Below, one piece after another: positions 16,254-24,272 of a DNA stretch of 64,000 bases; position 1 is the stretch's first letter, and the number at the start of each line of letters is the position of its first letter. The notes under the pieces were generated by a model that saw only the letters and a program-made list of their open reading frames with translations, was not told the DNA's origin and made no database searches. The DNA lies in assembly GCA_021802555.1 (NCBI GenBank), contig JAJZRU010000002.1, forward strand, positions 123,204-187,203. Direction: 5' to 3'. Source of the stretch: Pseudomonadota bacterium. GTDB lineage: Bacteria; Pseudomonadota; Gammaproteobacteria; Burkholderiales; Thiobacillaceae. The position numbers and the translations under genes are program-made.

Positions 16254-18311
16254 TCAAGACTGCTTGAGTTTGAGCAATTCTTCCTGCGCCACATAAGGCG
16301 CGCCGCGGCCTTGGCGCAGCCGCCAGTTGCCGTCCGGCTGCATTTCCCAGGTTTGGCGGTTGTCGCGCAGATAAGGCTTGAGGCCTTCATTGATGACGCG
16401 CCGTTTTAGTTTCGGATTCAGCACTGGAAAGCAGGTTTCGATGCGCCGGTAGAAATTGCGATCCATCCAGTCGGCGCTCGCCAGATAGACCTCTTCCGTG
16501 CCGCCGTCGCGGAAATAGAACACGCGCGAGTGTTCCAGGAAGCGGCCGACCACGGAGCGCACGCGGATGTTGTCGGACAGCCCCGGCACTCCGGGGCGCA
16601 GGGCGCACACGCCGCGCACGATGAGATCGATGTGCACGCCGGCCTGCGAGGCGTCATAGAGCGCGGCGATGACGCGCGGCTCCAGCAGGGCGTTCATCTT
16701 GGCGATGATGGTGCCGCGCCGGCCCGCCGCGGCATGCCGGGCCTCGCGCTCGATGGCGGCGATGATCTGGGCGTGCAGGGTGAAGGGCGACTGCCACAGG
16801 CGCGTGAGCTTGCTGGCGCGCCCCAGGCCGGTGAGCTGCACGAACAGGCTGTTGACGTCGGCCGTGATTTCCTCGTCCGCGGTGAGCAGGCCGAAGTCGG
16901 TGTACAGCCGCGCGGTCTTGTGGTTGTAGTTGCCCGTGCCCAGGTGCGCATAGCGTCTGAGCGCCGCGCCTTCGCGCCGCACCACCAAGGCCATCTTGGC
17001 ATGCGTCTTGTGCCCCACCACGCCGTACACGACATGGGCGCCGGCCTCTTCCAGCTGGGCCGCCCAGTTGATGTTGGCCTCTTCGTCGAAGCGCGCCAGC
17101 AGCTCCACCACCACCGTGACCTCCTTGCCGGCGCGCGCGGCGGCGATAAGCGCCTGCATGAGCTGGGAATCCGTGCCGGTGCGGTAGACGGTCTGGCGGA
17201 TGGCCAGCACGGCGGGATCGTGCGCCGCCTGTTCGATGAAGTCGATGACCGGCTGGAAGGATTCGAAGGGATGGTGCAGGAGGATGTCGTCCTTGCGGAT
17301 CTGGGCGAACAGGTCGGCATTCTTGACCAGTTGTTTGGGCAGGGCGGGAGAGAACAGAGGAAATTTGAGATCCGGCCGCTCGACGCCCTCGGGCACCTGC
17401 ATGAGGCGCACCAGATTCACCGGGCCCTGGGTCTGGTAGAGATCGTCGTCTTCCAGTTCGAATTGCGCGAGCAGGAAGCGCGCCGTTTCCATGGGGCAGT
17501 TGTCCGCCACTTCCAGGCGCACGGCGGCGCCGAAATGGCGGTGCGGCAGTTCGCCCTGCAGCGACTGGCGCAGGTTCTTGGTTTCCTCCTCGTCCACGAA
17601 CAGGTCGGAGTTGCGCGTGACGCGAAACTGGTAGCAGCCTTCCACTGTCATGCCCTCGAACAGCTCGCCCACGTGGGCGTGCAGGATGGAGGACAGGAAC
17701 ACGAAGCCCCACTCGCAGCCGGCGACCTCGGGCGGCATGCGGATGAAGCGCGGCAGGGCGCGCGGCGCCTGCACCACGGCCATGCCGGTGTTGCGGCCGA
17801 AGGCGTCACGGCCGGTGAGCTCGACGATGAAGTTGAGGCTCTTGTTCAGCACGCGCGGAAAAGGGTGGGCGGGGTCCAGACCGATGGGCGTCAACACCGG
17901 CATCAGTTCGTGGAAGAAATAGTCCGCGATCCAGGCTGCCTGCGCTTCGTTCCAGTGCGTGCGGCGGATGAAGCGGATGTTCTCGCGCGCCAGCGCCGGC
18001 AGCAGATCCTGGTTGAGCAGGCGATACTGGTGCTCAACCAACTTGTGCGCCAGCCGGGAGACAGCCTGGAACGCTTGGCGCGGGGCCAGGCCGTCCGGGC
18101 TGGGAGTGGCGACGCCGGCGCGGATCTGCTCCTTCAGGCCCGCGACCCGCACCTCGAAGAACTCGTCCAGATTGCTGGAGACGATGCACAGGAAGCGCAG
18201 GCGTTCGAGCAGGGGGGCTTGCGAGTCTTCGGCCTGGGCCAGTACGCGGCGCTGGAATTCGAGTATGCCCAGTTCGCGATTGATGAGTTGATCGGGCGCG
18301 GGTATTTTCAT
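16254..18311 (-). CDS. ppk: Polyphosphate kinase 1
   Basis: Reversibly polymerises ATP gamma-phosphate into polyphosphate; membrane-associated tetramer. 685 residues, the normal size. N-terminal domain (INRELGILEFQRRVLAQAED, SNLDEFFEVRVAGLKEQIR), head domain, and two PLD-like C-terminal domains with the catalytic-histidine region RRYAHLGTGNYNHKTARLYTD near residue 450. I took the ATG at 18311 (MKIPAPDQLINREL), where the conserved domain begins; its ribosome site is weak. It converges with the RES toxin gene (31 bp gap) and is divergent from the CYTH-CHAD gene. Confidence 0.96.
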   Translation of the reverse strand: MKIPAPDQLINRELGILEFQRRVLAQAEDSQAPLLERLRFLCIVSSNLDEFFEVRVAGLKEQIRAGVATPSPDGLAPRQAFQAVSRLAHKLVEHQYRLLNQDLLPALARENIRFIRRTHWNEAQAAWIADYFFHELMPVLTPIGLDPAHPFPRVLNKSLNFIVELTGRDAFGRNTGMAVVQAPRALPRFIRMPPEVAGCEWGFVFLSSILHAHVGELFEGMTVEGCYQFRVTRNSDLFVDEEETKNLRQSLQGELPHRHFGAAVRLEVADNCPMETARFLLAQFELEDDDLYQTQGPVNLVRLMQVPEGVERPDLKFPLFSPALPKQLVKNADLFAQIRKDDILLHHPFESFQPVIDFIEQAAHDPAVLAIRQTVYRTGTDSQLMQALIAAARAGKEVTVVVELLARFDEEANINWAAQLEEAGAHVVYGVVGHKTHAKMALVVRREGAALRRYAHLGTGNYNHKTARLYTDFGLLTADEEITADVNSLFVQLTGLGRASKLTRLWQSPFTLHAQIIAAIEREARHAAAGRRGTIIAKMNALLEPRVIAALYDASQAGVHIDLIVRGVCALRPGVPGLSDNIRVRSVVGRFLEHSRVFYFRDGGTEEVYLASADWMDRNFYRRIETCFPVLNPKLKRRVINEGLKPYLRDNRQTWEMQPDGNWRLRQGRGAPYVAQEELLKLKQS

Positions 18312-18387
18312 GGAGGTCTGCTTTTCCGCGATGCTAACAAAGGCCCGCCCCAGCCCGCTACCTCGGCCACGCAACCACCACGCAACC

Positions 18388-19845
18388 ATGGAAATCGAAC
18401 TCAAGCTGCTGCTACCCGCGGGTGCGCGCGGGCTGCGTCGCCACGCCTTGTTGGAAGACGTTCGCCCGGTGCGCCGCTTGCTGCGCACGCTTTATTTCGA
18501 TACCCCCGACTGGCGCCTGGCGCGCGAGGGTGTGGCCCTGCGAGTGCGGCGCGAAGGGCGCGGCTGGGTACAGACCGTGAAGACGCAGGGCCAAGGGGGC
18601 GGCGGGTTTTCCGCGCGGCTGGAGGAAAGCACGGCGGTCGCCGGGCCGGCTCCCGAAGCCGGGCGCATGCCTGCGCCTGGCGCACGGCTCTGGGAAAAAT
18701 TTTCCGGCGAGCTGGGTGTGCGTTTCGAGACGCGCTTCTGGCGCGATGCCTGGCTCATCGAGCTGGAAGGCAGCGAGATCGAAGTCGCCCTGGATAGCGG
18801 CGCGATCCGGGCGCAGGGGCGCGAGGCGCCGCTGTGCGAACTGGAACTGGAGTTGAAGTCGGGCGATGCCGCGGCGCTGTTCGAGGCCGCGTTGGCCTTG
18901 GCCGATGCCGCGCCGCTGTGGCCTTGCGAGGCCAGCAAGGCGAGCCGCGGCGTGGCCCTGGCGCGCGGCGTGCCGATGGCGCCGGTCAGGGCTGCCGATT
19001 GCCTGCTCACGCCAGGATTGAGCGCGGCGCAAGCGTACGACGCGATTTGCCGCAACGCCTATGGCCATCTGCTGGCCAATTTGCCCGGCACGCTGGAGGG
19101 CCGCGACGACGAATATCTGCATCAGGCGCGCGTGGCCCTGCGCCGCCTGCGCGCCGCGCTCAGGCTGGGGCGCGACCTGGGCGGCCCCCCGGCGGCGGCG
19201 TTGCAAGGTTTTGACCAACTGGGCCGATTGCTGGGCGAGGCGCGCGACTGGGACGTGCAGGCTGGTCTGGTGCTGCCGCAGTTGTTCGCGGTCTGGCCCG
19301 ATGAAGAAACCGCGGCCAGGTTGCGGGACGGCGCGGCGGTCTTGCGGCGCGAAGCCCATGCCGCCCTGGCCGGGCATCTGCTGGCGCCGGAAACCACGCG
19401 CCTGCTGCTGGCCTGCGCACGCTGGCTGGCCTTGCCCGCGGACGACGCTGCGCCAACCGATGGCGTGGGTTGGGCACGGCGGCACCTCGATCATTGCGCG
19501 CGCCGGGTGCGAGGGCGCCTGGGCGCGGCGGCTGCGGGCAGCGACGCGCAAATCCATGCCTTGCGCCTGGCGGTCAAGCGCCTGCGCTACGCCCTGGAAT
19601 TCTTTCAGAGTGTTCTGGGCAAGGACGCGCGCGTCTACGCCCGCCGCCTGGGACGCCTGCAGGATGTTCTGGGGCACTACAATGATCTATGCGTCGCCGG
19701 CGCGCGCTTGGAGCAGGCGGCGGCGCGTGCCGGCGTGGCGGAAACCGGGTTCGCGGCCGGCTGGCTGGCGGCGCAAAAAATTACCCTGCGCGGCGCGCTG
19801 CGGCAAAGCGCTGCCGAGCTGGCGCGCGCGCCGCTGCTCTGGTGA
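18388..19845 (+). CDS. CYTH-CHAD domain protein, probable inorganic triphosphatase
   Basis: 485 residues. An N-terminal CYTH triphosphate tunnel begins directly with the signature EIELKL (ExExK) and continues with the paired charged strands of the tunnel (TLYFDTPDWRLAREGVALRV, FETRFWRD, CELELELKSGD). The second half (about 215-485) is a CHAD domain of helices rich in His and Arg (DEYLHQARVALRRLRAALRL, HALRLAVKRLRYALEFF), which binds polyphosphate in studied cases. Placement beside ppk and sixA fits a role in polyphosphate or triphosphate metabolism. The ATG at 18388 is fixed by the tunnel motif. Confidence 0.88.
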   Translation: MEIELKLLLPAGARGLRRHALLEDVRPVRRLLRTLYFDTPDWRLAREGVALRVRREGRGWVQTVKTQGQGGGGFSARLEESTAVAGPAPEAGRMPAPGARLWEKFSGELGVRFETRFWRDAWLIELEGSEIEVALDSGAIRAQGREAPLCELELELKSGDAAALFEAALALADAAPLWPCEASKASRGVALARGVPMAPVRAADCLLTPGLSAAQAYDAICRNAYGHLLANLPGTLEGRDDEYLHQARVALRRLRAALRLGRDLGGPPAAALQGFDQLGRLLGEARDWDVQAGLVLPQLFAVWPDEETAARLRDGAAVLRREAHAALAGHLLAPETTRLLLACARWLALPADDAAPTDGVGWARRHLDHCARRVRGRLGAAAAGSDAQIHALRLAVKRLRYALEFFQSVLGKDARVYARRLGRLQDVLGHYNDLCVAGARLEQAAARAGVAETGFAAGWLAAQKITLRGALRQSAAELARAPLLW

Positions 19846-19883
19846 TGCGCTTGGCAAGCCTGTCCGATGCACAAGGAGGCGGC

Positions 19884-20336
19884 ATGAATCTGATTCTGTG
19901 GCGCCATGCCGAGGCCGAAGACGGCGCCGACGATCTGGCGCGTGCGTTGACGCCCAAAGGTGAACGCCAGGCGCGCGCCATGGCGAAATGGCTGCACCGG
20001 CACTTGCCGAAGGGCACCCGGGTGCTGGTCAGCCCGGCGCTGCGCACGCGGCAGACGGCGCAGGCGCTGGGCTGGTCCTGGCAGGACGCGGCGGCGTTGG
20101 CGCCCGGCGCTTCGGCGGATCAATTGCTGGCAGCGGCCGGCTGGCCGCAGGCGCAGGGCTGCGTGCTGGTGGTGGGGCATCAGCCCACGCTGGGCGAGGC
20201 CGCAGGGCGGTTATTGGGGACGGCGCAGGGCTTGAACCTGCGCAAGGGCGGCATTCTGTGGTTCGAGCGTCGGCTGTGCGACGGCGCGGCGCGCGCCGAT
20301 CTGCGCGCCGCCCTGGACGCCGGCCTGCTGGATTGA
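19884..20336 (+). CDS. sixA: Phosphohistidine phosphatase SixA
   Basis: 150-residue histidine phosphatase of the phosphoglycerate-mutase-like family. The RHG-type motif appears as LWRHAEAEDGADD at the N-terminus, with VSPALRTRQTAQAL and the second histidine in VLVVGHQPTLGEAAGRLL. SixA removes phosphate from histidine of phosphotransfer proteins in E. coli; the target here is unknown. AAGGAGG precedes the ATG by 6 bases. It lies 38 bp after the CYTH-CHAD gene, probably in the same transcript. Confidence 0.88.
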   Translation: MNLILWRHAEAEDGADDLARALTPKGERQARAMAKWLHRHLPKGTRVLVSPALRTRQTAQALGWSWQDAAALAPGASADQLLAAAGWPQAQGCVLVVGHQPTLGEAAGRLLGTAQGLNLRKGGILWFERRLCDGAARADLRAALDAGLLD

Positions 20337-20337
20337 C

Positions 20338-20856
20338 TCAGAAGTCTGCTGCGGGCTTGGGCGCGCCGGGATGGATGTAGGCCCAGCCCTGCGCTTCGCG
20401 CAGCGTGATCTCGCCCATGCCCGAGGGCACGACGGTGATGAAGGGATAGAGGTCGCTGCGATCCACATGCAGCTCTTTCAGAGTGTTGGCGCATTGGGCC
20501 AGGATGACGCCTTCCTCCTGGAGCTTCTTGAGGCGCCCTTCGAAGCCGTTGCCCTTCACGTAGACATCGAAGCCCTTGCTGTTGGCGACCAGCTCGACGG
20601 TGATATGCCCCTTCAGGCGCGGATCGTTGAGCAGGTTTTCGACGTTGGTGAGCGTCTTCTTGATGGCAAGCGGCCCGCCGTCGTCGAGCTGCACCACGGC
20701 GCCGTAATGCATGCCCGGGCGCGGCTCCGCAGGCGCCTTGACGACGGCGGCGCTGGCGTACTGGCTGGCGGCGGCAAGCACCAGCGCACCCACTAGGGCG
20801 CGCAGGCTGCGGCTCGGATTGCGGGCAGGCAAATGGCAGGGACGGGGTTGGGACAT
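20338..20856 (-). CDS. Secreted DsrE-like protein
   Basis: 172 residues with a clear Sec signal peptide (LRALVGALVLAAASQYASA, cleavage after about residue 36) and a DsrE/DsrF-like fold: HYGAVVQLDDGG, TVELVANSKGFDVYVKGN, VILAQCANTLKELHV with a single cysteine in the usual active-site position, and ITVVPSGMGEITLREAQGWAYIHP. Such exported DsrE proteins are found in sulfur-metabolising proteobacteria, but the function of this form is not established. GGAGAACT gives a good ribosome site. It converges with sixA. Confidence 0.75.
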   Translation of the reverse strand: MSQPRPCHLPARNPSRSLRALVGALVLAAASQYASAAVVKAPAEPRPGMHYGAVVQLDDGGPLAIKKTLTNVENLLNDPRLKGHITVELVANSKGFDVYVKGNGFEGRLKKLQEEGVILAQCANTLKELHVDRSDLYPFITVVPSGMGEITLREAQGWAYIHPGAPKPAADF

Positions 20857-20983
20857 ATGAGTTCTCCTCGGGAGGGTTTTATGGCGTCCGCCGCACGGGC
20901 GGGCGCGGCGCTGACGGGCCCAAGCGACTTGCGGCGCGGGTTTGCAGCCCGCGGTGCCGCCGCGCGCCCGTTGCAGCGCAACT

Positions 20984-21415
20984 TTATGCCTGCGCCGGGT
21001 TCTTGCCAGCCGGTATTTTCATACCTTGGGCGGCGCGCATCGCGGCGAGCAGGTGCGTGCGGGCGCAGGGCTTGCCCAGCACGGTGTCGGCGCCGGCATG
21101 CAGCGCCCGAGCGAGAAAATCGGCATCCGTTTCCGCGCTCACCAAGAGTACGGGCAGCCCGGCCAAGTGCGGTGCGCGGCGCACGCGGCGGATCAGCGCG
21201 AGGCCGTCCAGGACGGGCATGGCGCAGTCGGTAATGAGCCCGGCCCAGCGCTGGCGCGCGAGCAGCTCCCAGGCCTCGCCGCCGTGCGCCGCGCACAGGA
21301 CGGGCATTCCGGCGCGCCGCAGCCAGTGGCCCAGCAGGCGGCGCAGCGGGGAAAAATCGTCCACCACGAGCCAGGTTTCGGCTGCGCGCGGGGCTATAAT
21401 GGTTCGCGTTTGCAT
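20984..21415 (-). CDS. Single-domain response regulator
   Basis: 143 residues consisting of one receiver domain. The acidic pair is in WLVVDDFSPLRRLL, the phospho-acceptor Asp in GLITDCAMPVLDGLALI, and the conserved Lys in VLGKPCARTHLLAAM; the Thr/Ser is the S of LLVSAET. There is no output domain, as in CheY. It starts 54 bp from, and divergent to, the FliF-FliG fusion gene, so it may signal to that flagellar apparatus. Which kinase drives it cannot be told. Confidence 0.8.
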   Translation of the reverse strand: MQTRTIIAPRAAETWLVVDDFSPLRRLLGHWLRRAGMPVLCAAHGGEAWELLARQRWAGLITDCAMPVLDGLALIRRVRRAPHLAGLPVLLVSAETDADFLARALHAGADTVLGKPCARTHLLAAMRAAQGMKIPAGKNPAQA

Positions 21416-21469
21416 AACATACGCTTACGGACGAAACCGACATGAAGCGTAGGGGGAGACGCACGACGC

Positions 21470-23635
21470 ATGGCCGCTAATGTCCCGATGCCAGCCAGGT
21501 TGCGCGCGGCATGGCGCGCCGTCCCCCGCGGACGGCGTTGGGTGATCGTGCTCGGGGCACTCGTCGCGCTGCTGTGGGCGGCGTCCTTCTGGGCGGAGCA
21601 CTCGCCGGCACGCTATGCCGTGCTGTTCCGCCAGCTCACGCCGCGCCAGGGCGGCGAGGTCTTGCAGGCGCTGGATCGCTTGGCCATTCCCTACCGCGTT
21701 GCCGGCGATGCGATACTCGTTCCCGATCGCCGCCTCAGCGCAGCGCGCATGCGCTTGGCCGCCGAGGGATTGCCGCGCCAGGCGCAGGAAGCGCCCGCGC
21801 CTGCGCTGCCCTGGCTTTTGGAGCCGCGCTGGCGCCAGCAGCTCGATTACCAGCATGCCATGGAACGGCGGGCCGAGAACGCGCTGCGCGCGCTGGCCTA
21901 TGTCGGCGGCGCGCAGGTGCATCTTACGCTTCCGCCTGCCAATCCTTTCCTGCGCCAGCCGGCCGCCCAGCCCGGCGCCGCCGCCGTGGTGAGGTTCAAA
22001 TCCGACCTGCCCGACGAGAGCCAGATCGAAGCTGTACGCGCGCTGGTGGCTGCCGCCGTGCCTGGGCTGGCCGCTGAGCAGGTGAGCGTGCTGGAGCCCG
22101 ATGGCGACGTGCTGGCCTTGGGCCAGGGCGAGCCGCGCGCGGGCGTGGGAGCGATGGAGGGCCGGCTGAACCTGCGCTTGCAGCAGCTGTTGCTGCCTTG
22201 GCTTGGGCAGGGAAAAGTAAAAACCCAGGTGACGGTGGCGCCCCAGGCCGCTGATCGGCGGGGCGCCGCCGCGCCGCCGCGCATTTCCGCCCTGGTGCTG
22301 GTGGACGCTGCGGCCTATCCGCATTGGGACGCGGCCCAGGCGGAGCGCTTGCGCACGCTCGCCGCCCAGGCCTTGGGCGATGGCGCGGCGGTGCAAATCC
22401 TGCTTCTGCCGTTCCGTACCACCATTGCTGCGCCGCCTGCGTCCGTTCCGGCGGCGCCCCCGGCGCCCATGCCGCAGGCTCGCGCCGGATGGCGCTGGCC
22501 GTTGGCGGGGGCAGCGTCCGTTCTGGCGATCTTGCTGCTGTGGCGCCGGCTGCGGCGCCCGGCTGCGGCGCCGGACGATTTTGCCGAGCGGCTGGAGCAG
22601 GCCCGCGCACTGGCCGCGCGCGAGCCCGATCGCGCCGCCTGCGCATTGCGCGTGTGGCTGGAGCGCGCGGACGCCCTGCCCAAGGCGGCCAGCCTGCTGT
22701 TGGCGCTGGGTGAAGACACGGCCGCGCAGGTGTTGCGCCGGCTGGCTCCCGCACAGGTCACGCAGCTGACCCATGCCCTGCGCGCGAGCCAACCCTTGAC
22801 GCGCGATGCCCTGCGTCCGGTGCTGCGCGAATTCGGCGCCGAAGCGGCGCGCCAGACCGGCCTGGGCGCGGAGCCGGAGGCGTTTCTCGGGCGCGCCTTG
22901 ACGCAAGCGCTGGGGGCGGAGACCGCGGCGCGCCTGTTGAGCCGCAATCGCGGGCTGGGCGGTTTCAAGCAACTGGGCTGGCTGGCGCCCGAGGAAGTGG
23001 CCGGTATGCTGGCGAATGAGCCGCCCGCCGTGCTGGCGACCGTGCTCGCGCACCTGGAGCGCGAACAGGCGGCGCGCGTGCTCGCGCTGCTGCCGGCAGA
23101 ACGCCAGGAAGAGACCTTGCTCGCGCTGACGCGCGGCCAGGCTCTGGAAGCCGACGCTTTGGCGGAGCTCGACGCCTGGCTGCGCGAGCATCTGGCGCGC
23201 AGGGAGGAAAGCGAAGAAAGCAGCGGCGAGCGGGTGGCCGGCGATCTGCTGCTGCGCTTGCCGCAGCCGGTCGGCCGCCGTCTGGTGGAAGGCCTGGCGC
23301 ACGCGTCTCCGGAGCTGGCGCGCAGCCTGGGCGCCGAGGTGCTGCAATTCGCCGATCTGGCGCGTCTGGATCCGGCGTCGCGCGTGGATTTCTTCAAATC
23401 CGTGCCGGCGCGCAGCCTGCTGCTGGCCTTGAAGGGCGCCGACCCGGGCCTGGCGGAGAGCCTGGCGCGCGGCATGACGGAAACCGCCGCGCGCCGGCTC
23501 AGGGACGACTTGACGGCGCTGGGGCCGGTCAAGGTGGCGGATATCCAGCAGGCGCAGGCCGAAGTGCTGGCGCTGCTGCGCGCCCAGGTGGGCGCCGGCG
23601 CGGTATTGCTCAAGACGGCGGAGGCGGGGACATGA
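21470..23635 (+). CDS. Natural FliF-FliG fusion: flagellar MS-ring protein joined to rotor switch protein
   Basis: 721 residues combining two rotor proteins that are normally separate. FliF part: first membrane helix at 24-41, ring-building domains 1 and 2 (YAVLFRQLTPRQGGEVLQAL, LDYQHAMERRAENALRAL, AQVHLTLPPANPFLR), a shortened domain 3 (RLNLRLQQLLLPWLGQGKVK, then ISALVLVDAAA), and a second helix near 343-361. The FliG-binding tail of FliF is still recognisable (EPDRAACALRVWLERAD, about 383-402). FliG follows at once: LPKAASLLLALGEDTAAQVL, middle domain with NEPPAVLATVLAHL near 515, and C-terminal domain LLLALKGADPGLAESLA with LRDDLTALGPVKVADIQ. A G-rich ribosome site is 11 bases upstream. 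The stop overlaps fliH (ATGA). Confidence 0.9.
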   Translation: MAANVPMPARLRAAWRAVPRGRRWVIVLGALVALLWAASFWAEHSPARYAVLFRQLTPRQGGEVLQALDRLAIPYRVAGDAILVPDRRLSAARMRLAAEGLPRQAQEAPAPALPWLLEPRWRQQLDYQHAMERRAENALRALAYVGGAQVHLTLPPANPFLRQPAAQPGAAAVVRFKSDLPDESQIEAVRALVAAAVPGLAAEQVSVLEPDGDVLALGQGEPRAGVGAMEGRLNLRLQQLLLPWLGQGKVKTQVTVAPQAADRRGAAAPPRISALVLVDAAAYPHWDAAQAERLRTLAAQALGDGAAVQILLLPFRTTIAAPPASVPAAPPAPMPQARAGWRWPLAGAASVLAILLLWRRLRRPAAAPDDFAERLEQARALAAREPDRAACALRVWLERADALPKAASLLLALGEDTAAQVLRRLAPAQVTQLTHALRASQPLTRDALRPVLREFGAEAARQTGLGAEPEAFLGRALTQALGAETAARLLSRNRGLGGFKQLGWLAPEEVAGMLANEPPAVLATVLAHLEREQAARVLALLPAERQEETLLALTRGQALEADALAELDAWLREHLARREESEESSGERVAGDLLLRLPQPVGRRLVEGLAHASPELARSLGAEVLQFADLARLDPASRVDFFKSVPARSLLLALKGADPGLAESLARGMTETAARRLRDDLTALGPVKVADIQQAQAEVLALLRAQVGAGAVLLKTAEAGT

Positions 23636-24234
23636 ACGAGCGCGAAGATCTCAGCGCTTTCGAGAAATGGGAGGTGGTGGAAGCGGTGCCGGCCGCGCCG
23701 GAGGACGACGCGGCGCGCCGCCTGCGCTTGCAGCAGGAGGCCGCCGAGATCCGTGAGACGGCACGCGCGCATGGTTATGCCGCGGGCCTGGAGGAAGGCC
23801 GCGCCGCCGGGAAGAGCGATTGCGCGCGCGTCAAGGATTTGCTGGTCGGCCTGGGCGCGGAGATGGACAGCCTGGATTTCCGCATCGCCGATCTGGTGCT
23901 GGAGCTGGCGCTGGACGTGGCGCATCAGGTGGTCGCGGGCGAACTGGCGGTGCGTCCGGAGCGCATCCTGGAAATCATCAATCTGGCGCTCAAGCAGCTC
24001 ACCGAAACCACTCAGGAGGCGCGCCTGCTGCTGCATCCCGAGGATGCCGCCCTGGTGCGCCCGCAACTGGAGGGCGTGTTGGACCGCAACCGCCTGCGCA
24101 TCGTCGAGGACCTGCGCATCGAACGCGGCGGCTGCCTCATCGAAACGCCGCTGGGCGATGTCGATGCCACGCTCGGCACGCGTTGGCGCCAGGTGGTGCA
24201 GGTGCTGGGCTCCAACCGGCAGTGGATCGAATGA
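23632..24234 (+). CDS. fliH: Flagellar assembly protein FliH
   Basis: 200 residues; negative regulator and stalk of the FliI ATPase in flagellar export. N-terminal charged helix with the GxxxG-like run ARAHGYAAGLEEGRAAGKSD, then the V-ATPase-E-like C-terminal domain (ALDVAHQVVAGELAVRPERIL, LLLHPEDAALVRPQL, ERGGCLIETPLGDVDATLGT). Start overlaps the stop of the fusion gene as ATGA. It precedes fliI; between the two a 12-codon open frame fills the 38-base gap. Confidence 0.9.
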   Translation: MNEREDLSAFEKWEVVEAVPAAPEDDAARRLRLQQEAAEIRETARAHGYAAGLEEGRAAGKSDCARVKDLLVGLGAEMDSLDFRIADLVLELALDVAHQVVAGELAVRPERILEIINLALKQLTETTQEARLLLHPEDAALVRPQLEGVLDRNRLRIVEDLRIERGGCLIETPLGDVDATLGTRWRQVVQVLGSNRQWIE

Positions 24235-24272
24235 TGGGCATGGCGTACATGCGCACGGCGGGGCGCGCCTGA

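Noticed and set aside
16530..18797. A 755-codon plus-strand frame opposite ppk
   Set aside because: Antisense shadow of ppk with alanine- and glutamine-rich text of no recognisable family.
21390..21402. TATAAT at 21395 as the promoter of the flagellar operon
   Set aside because: It lies inside the divergent response-regulator gene and no -35 is at the proper distance; kept only as a weak possibility.
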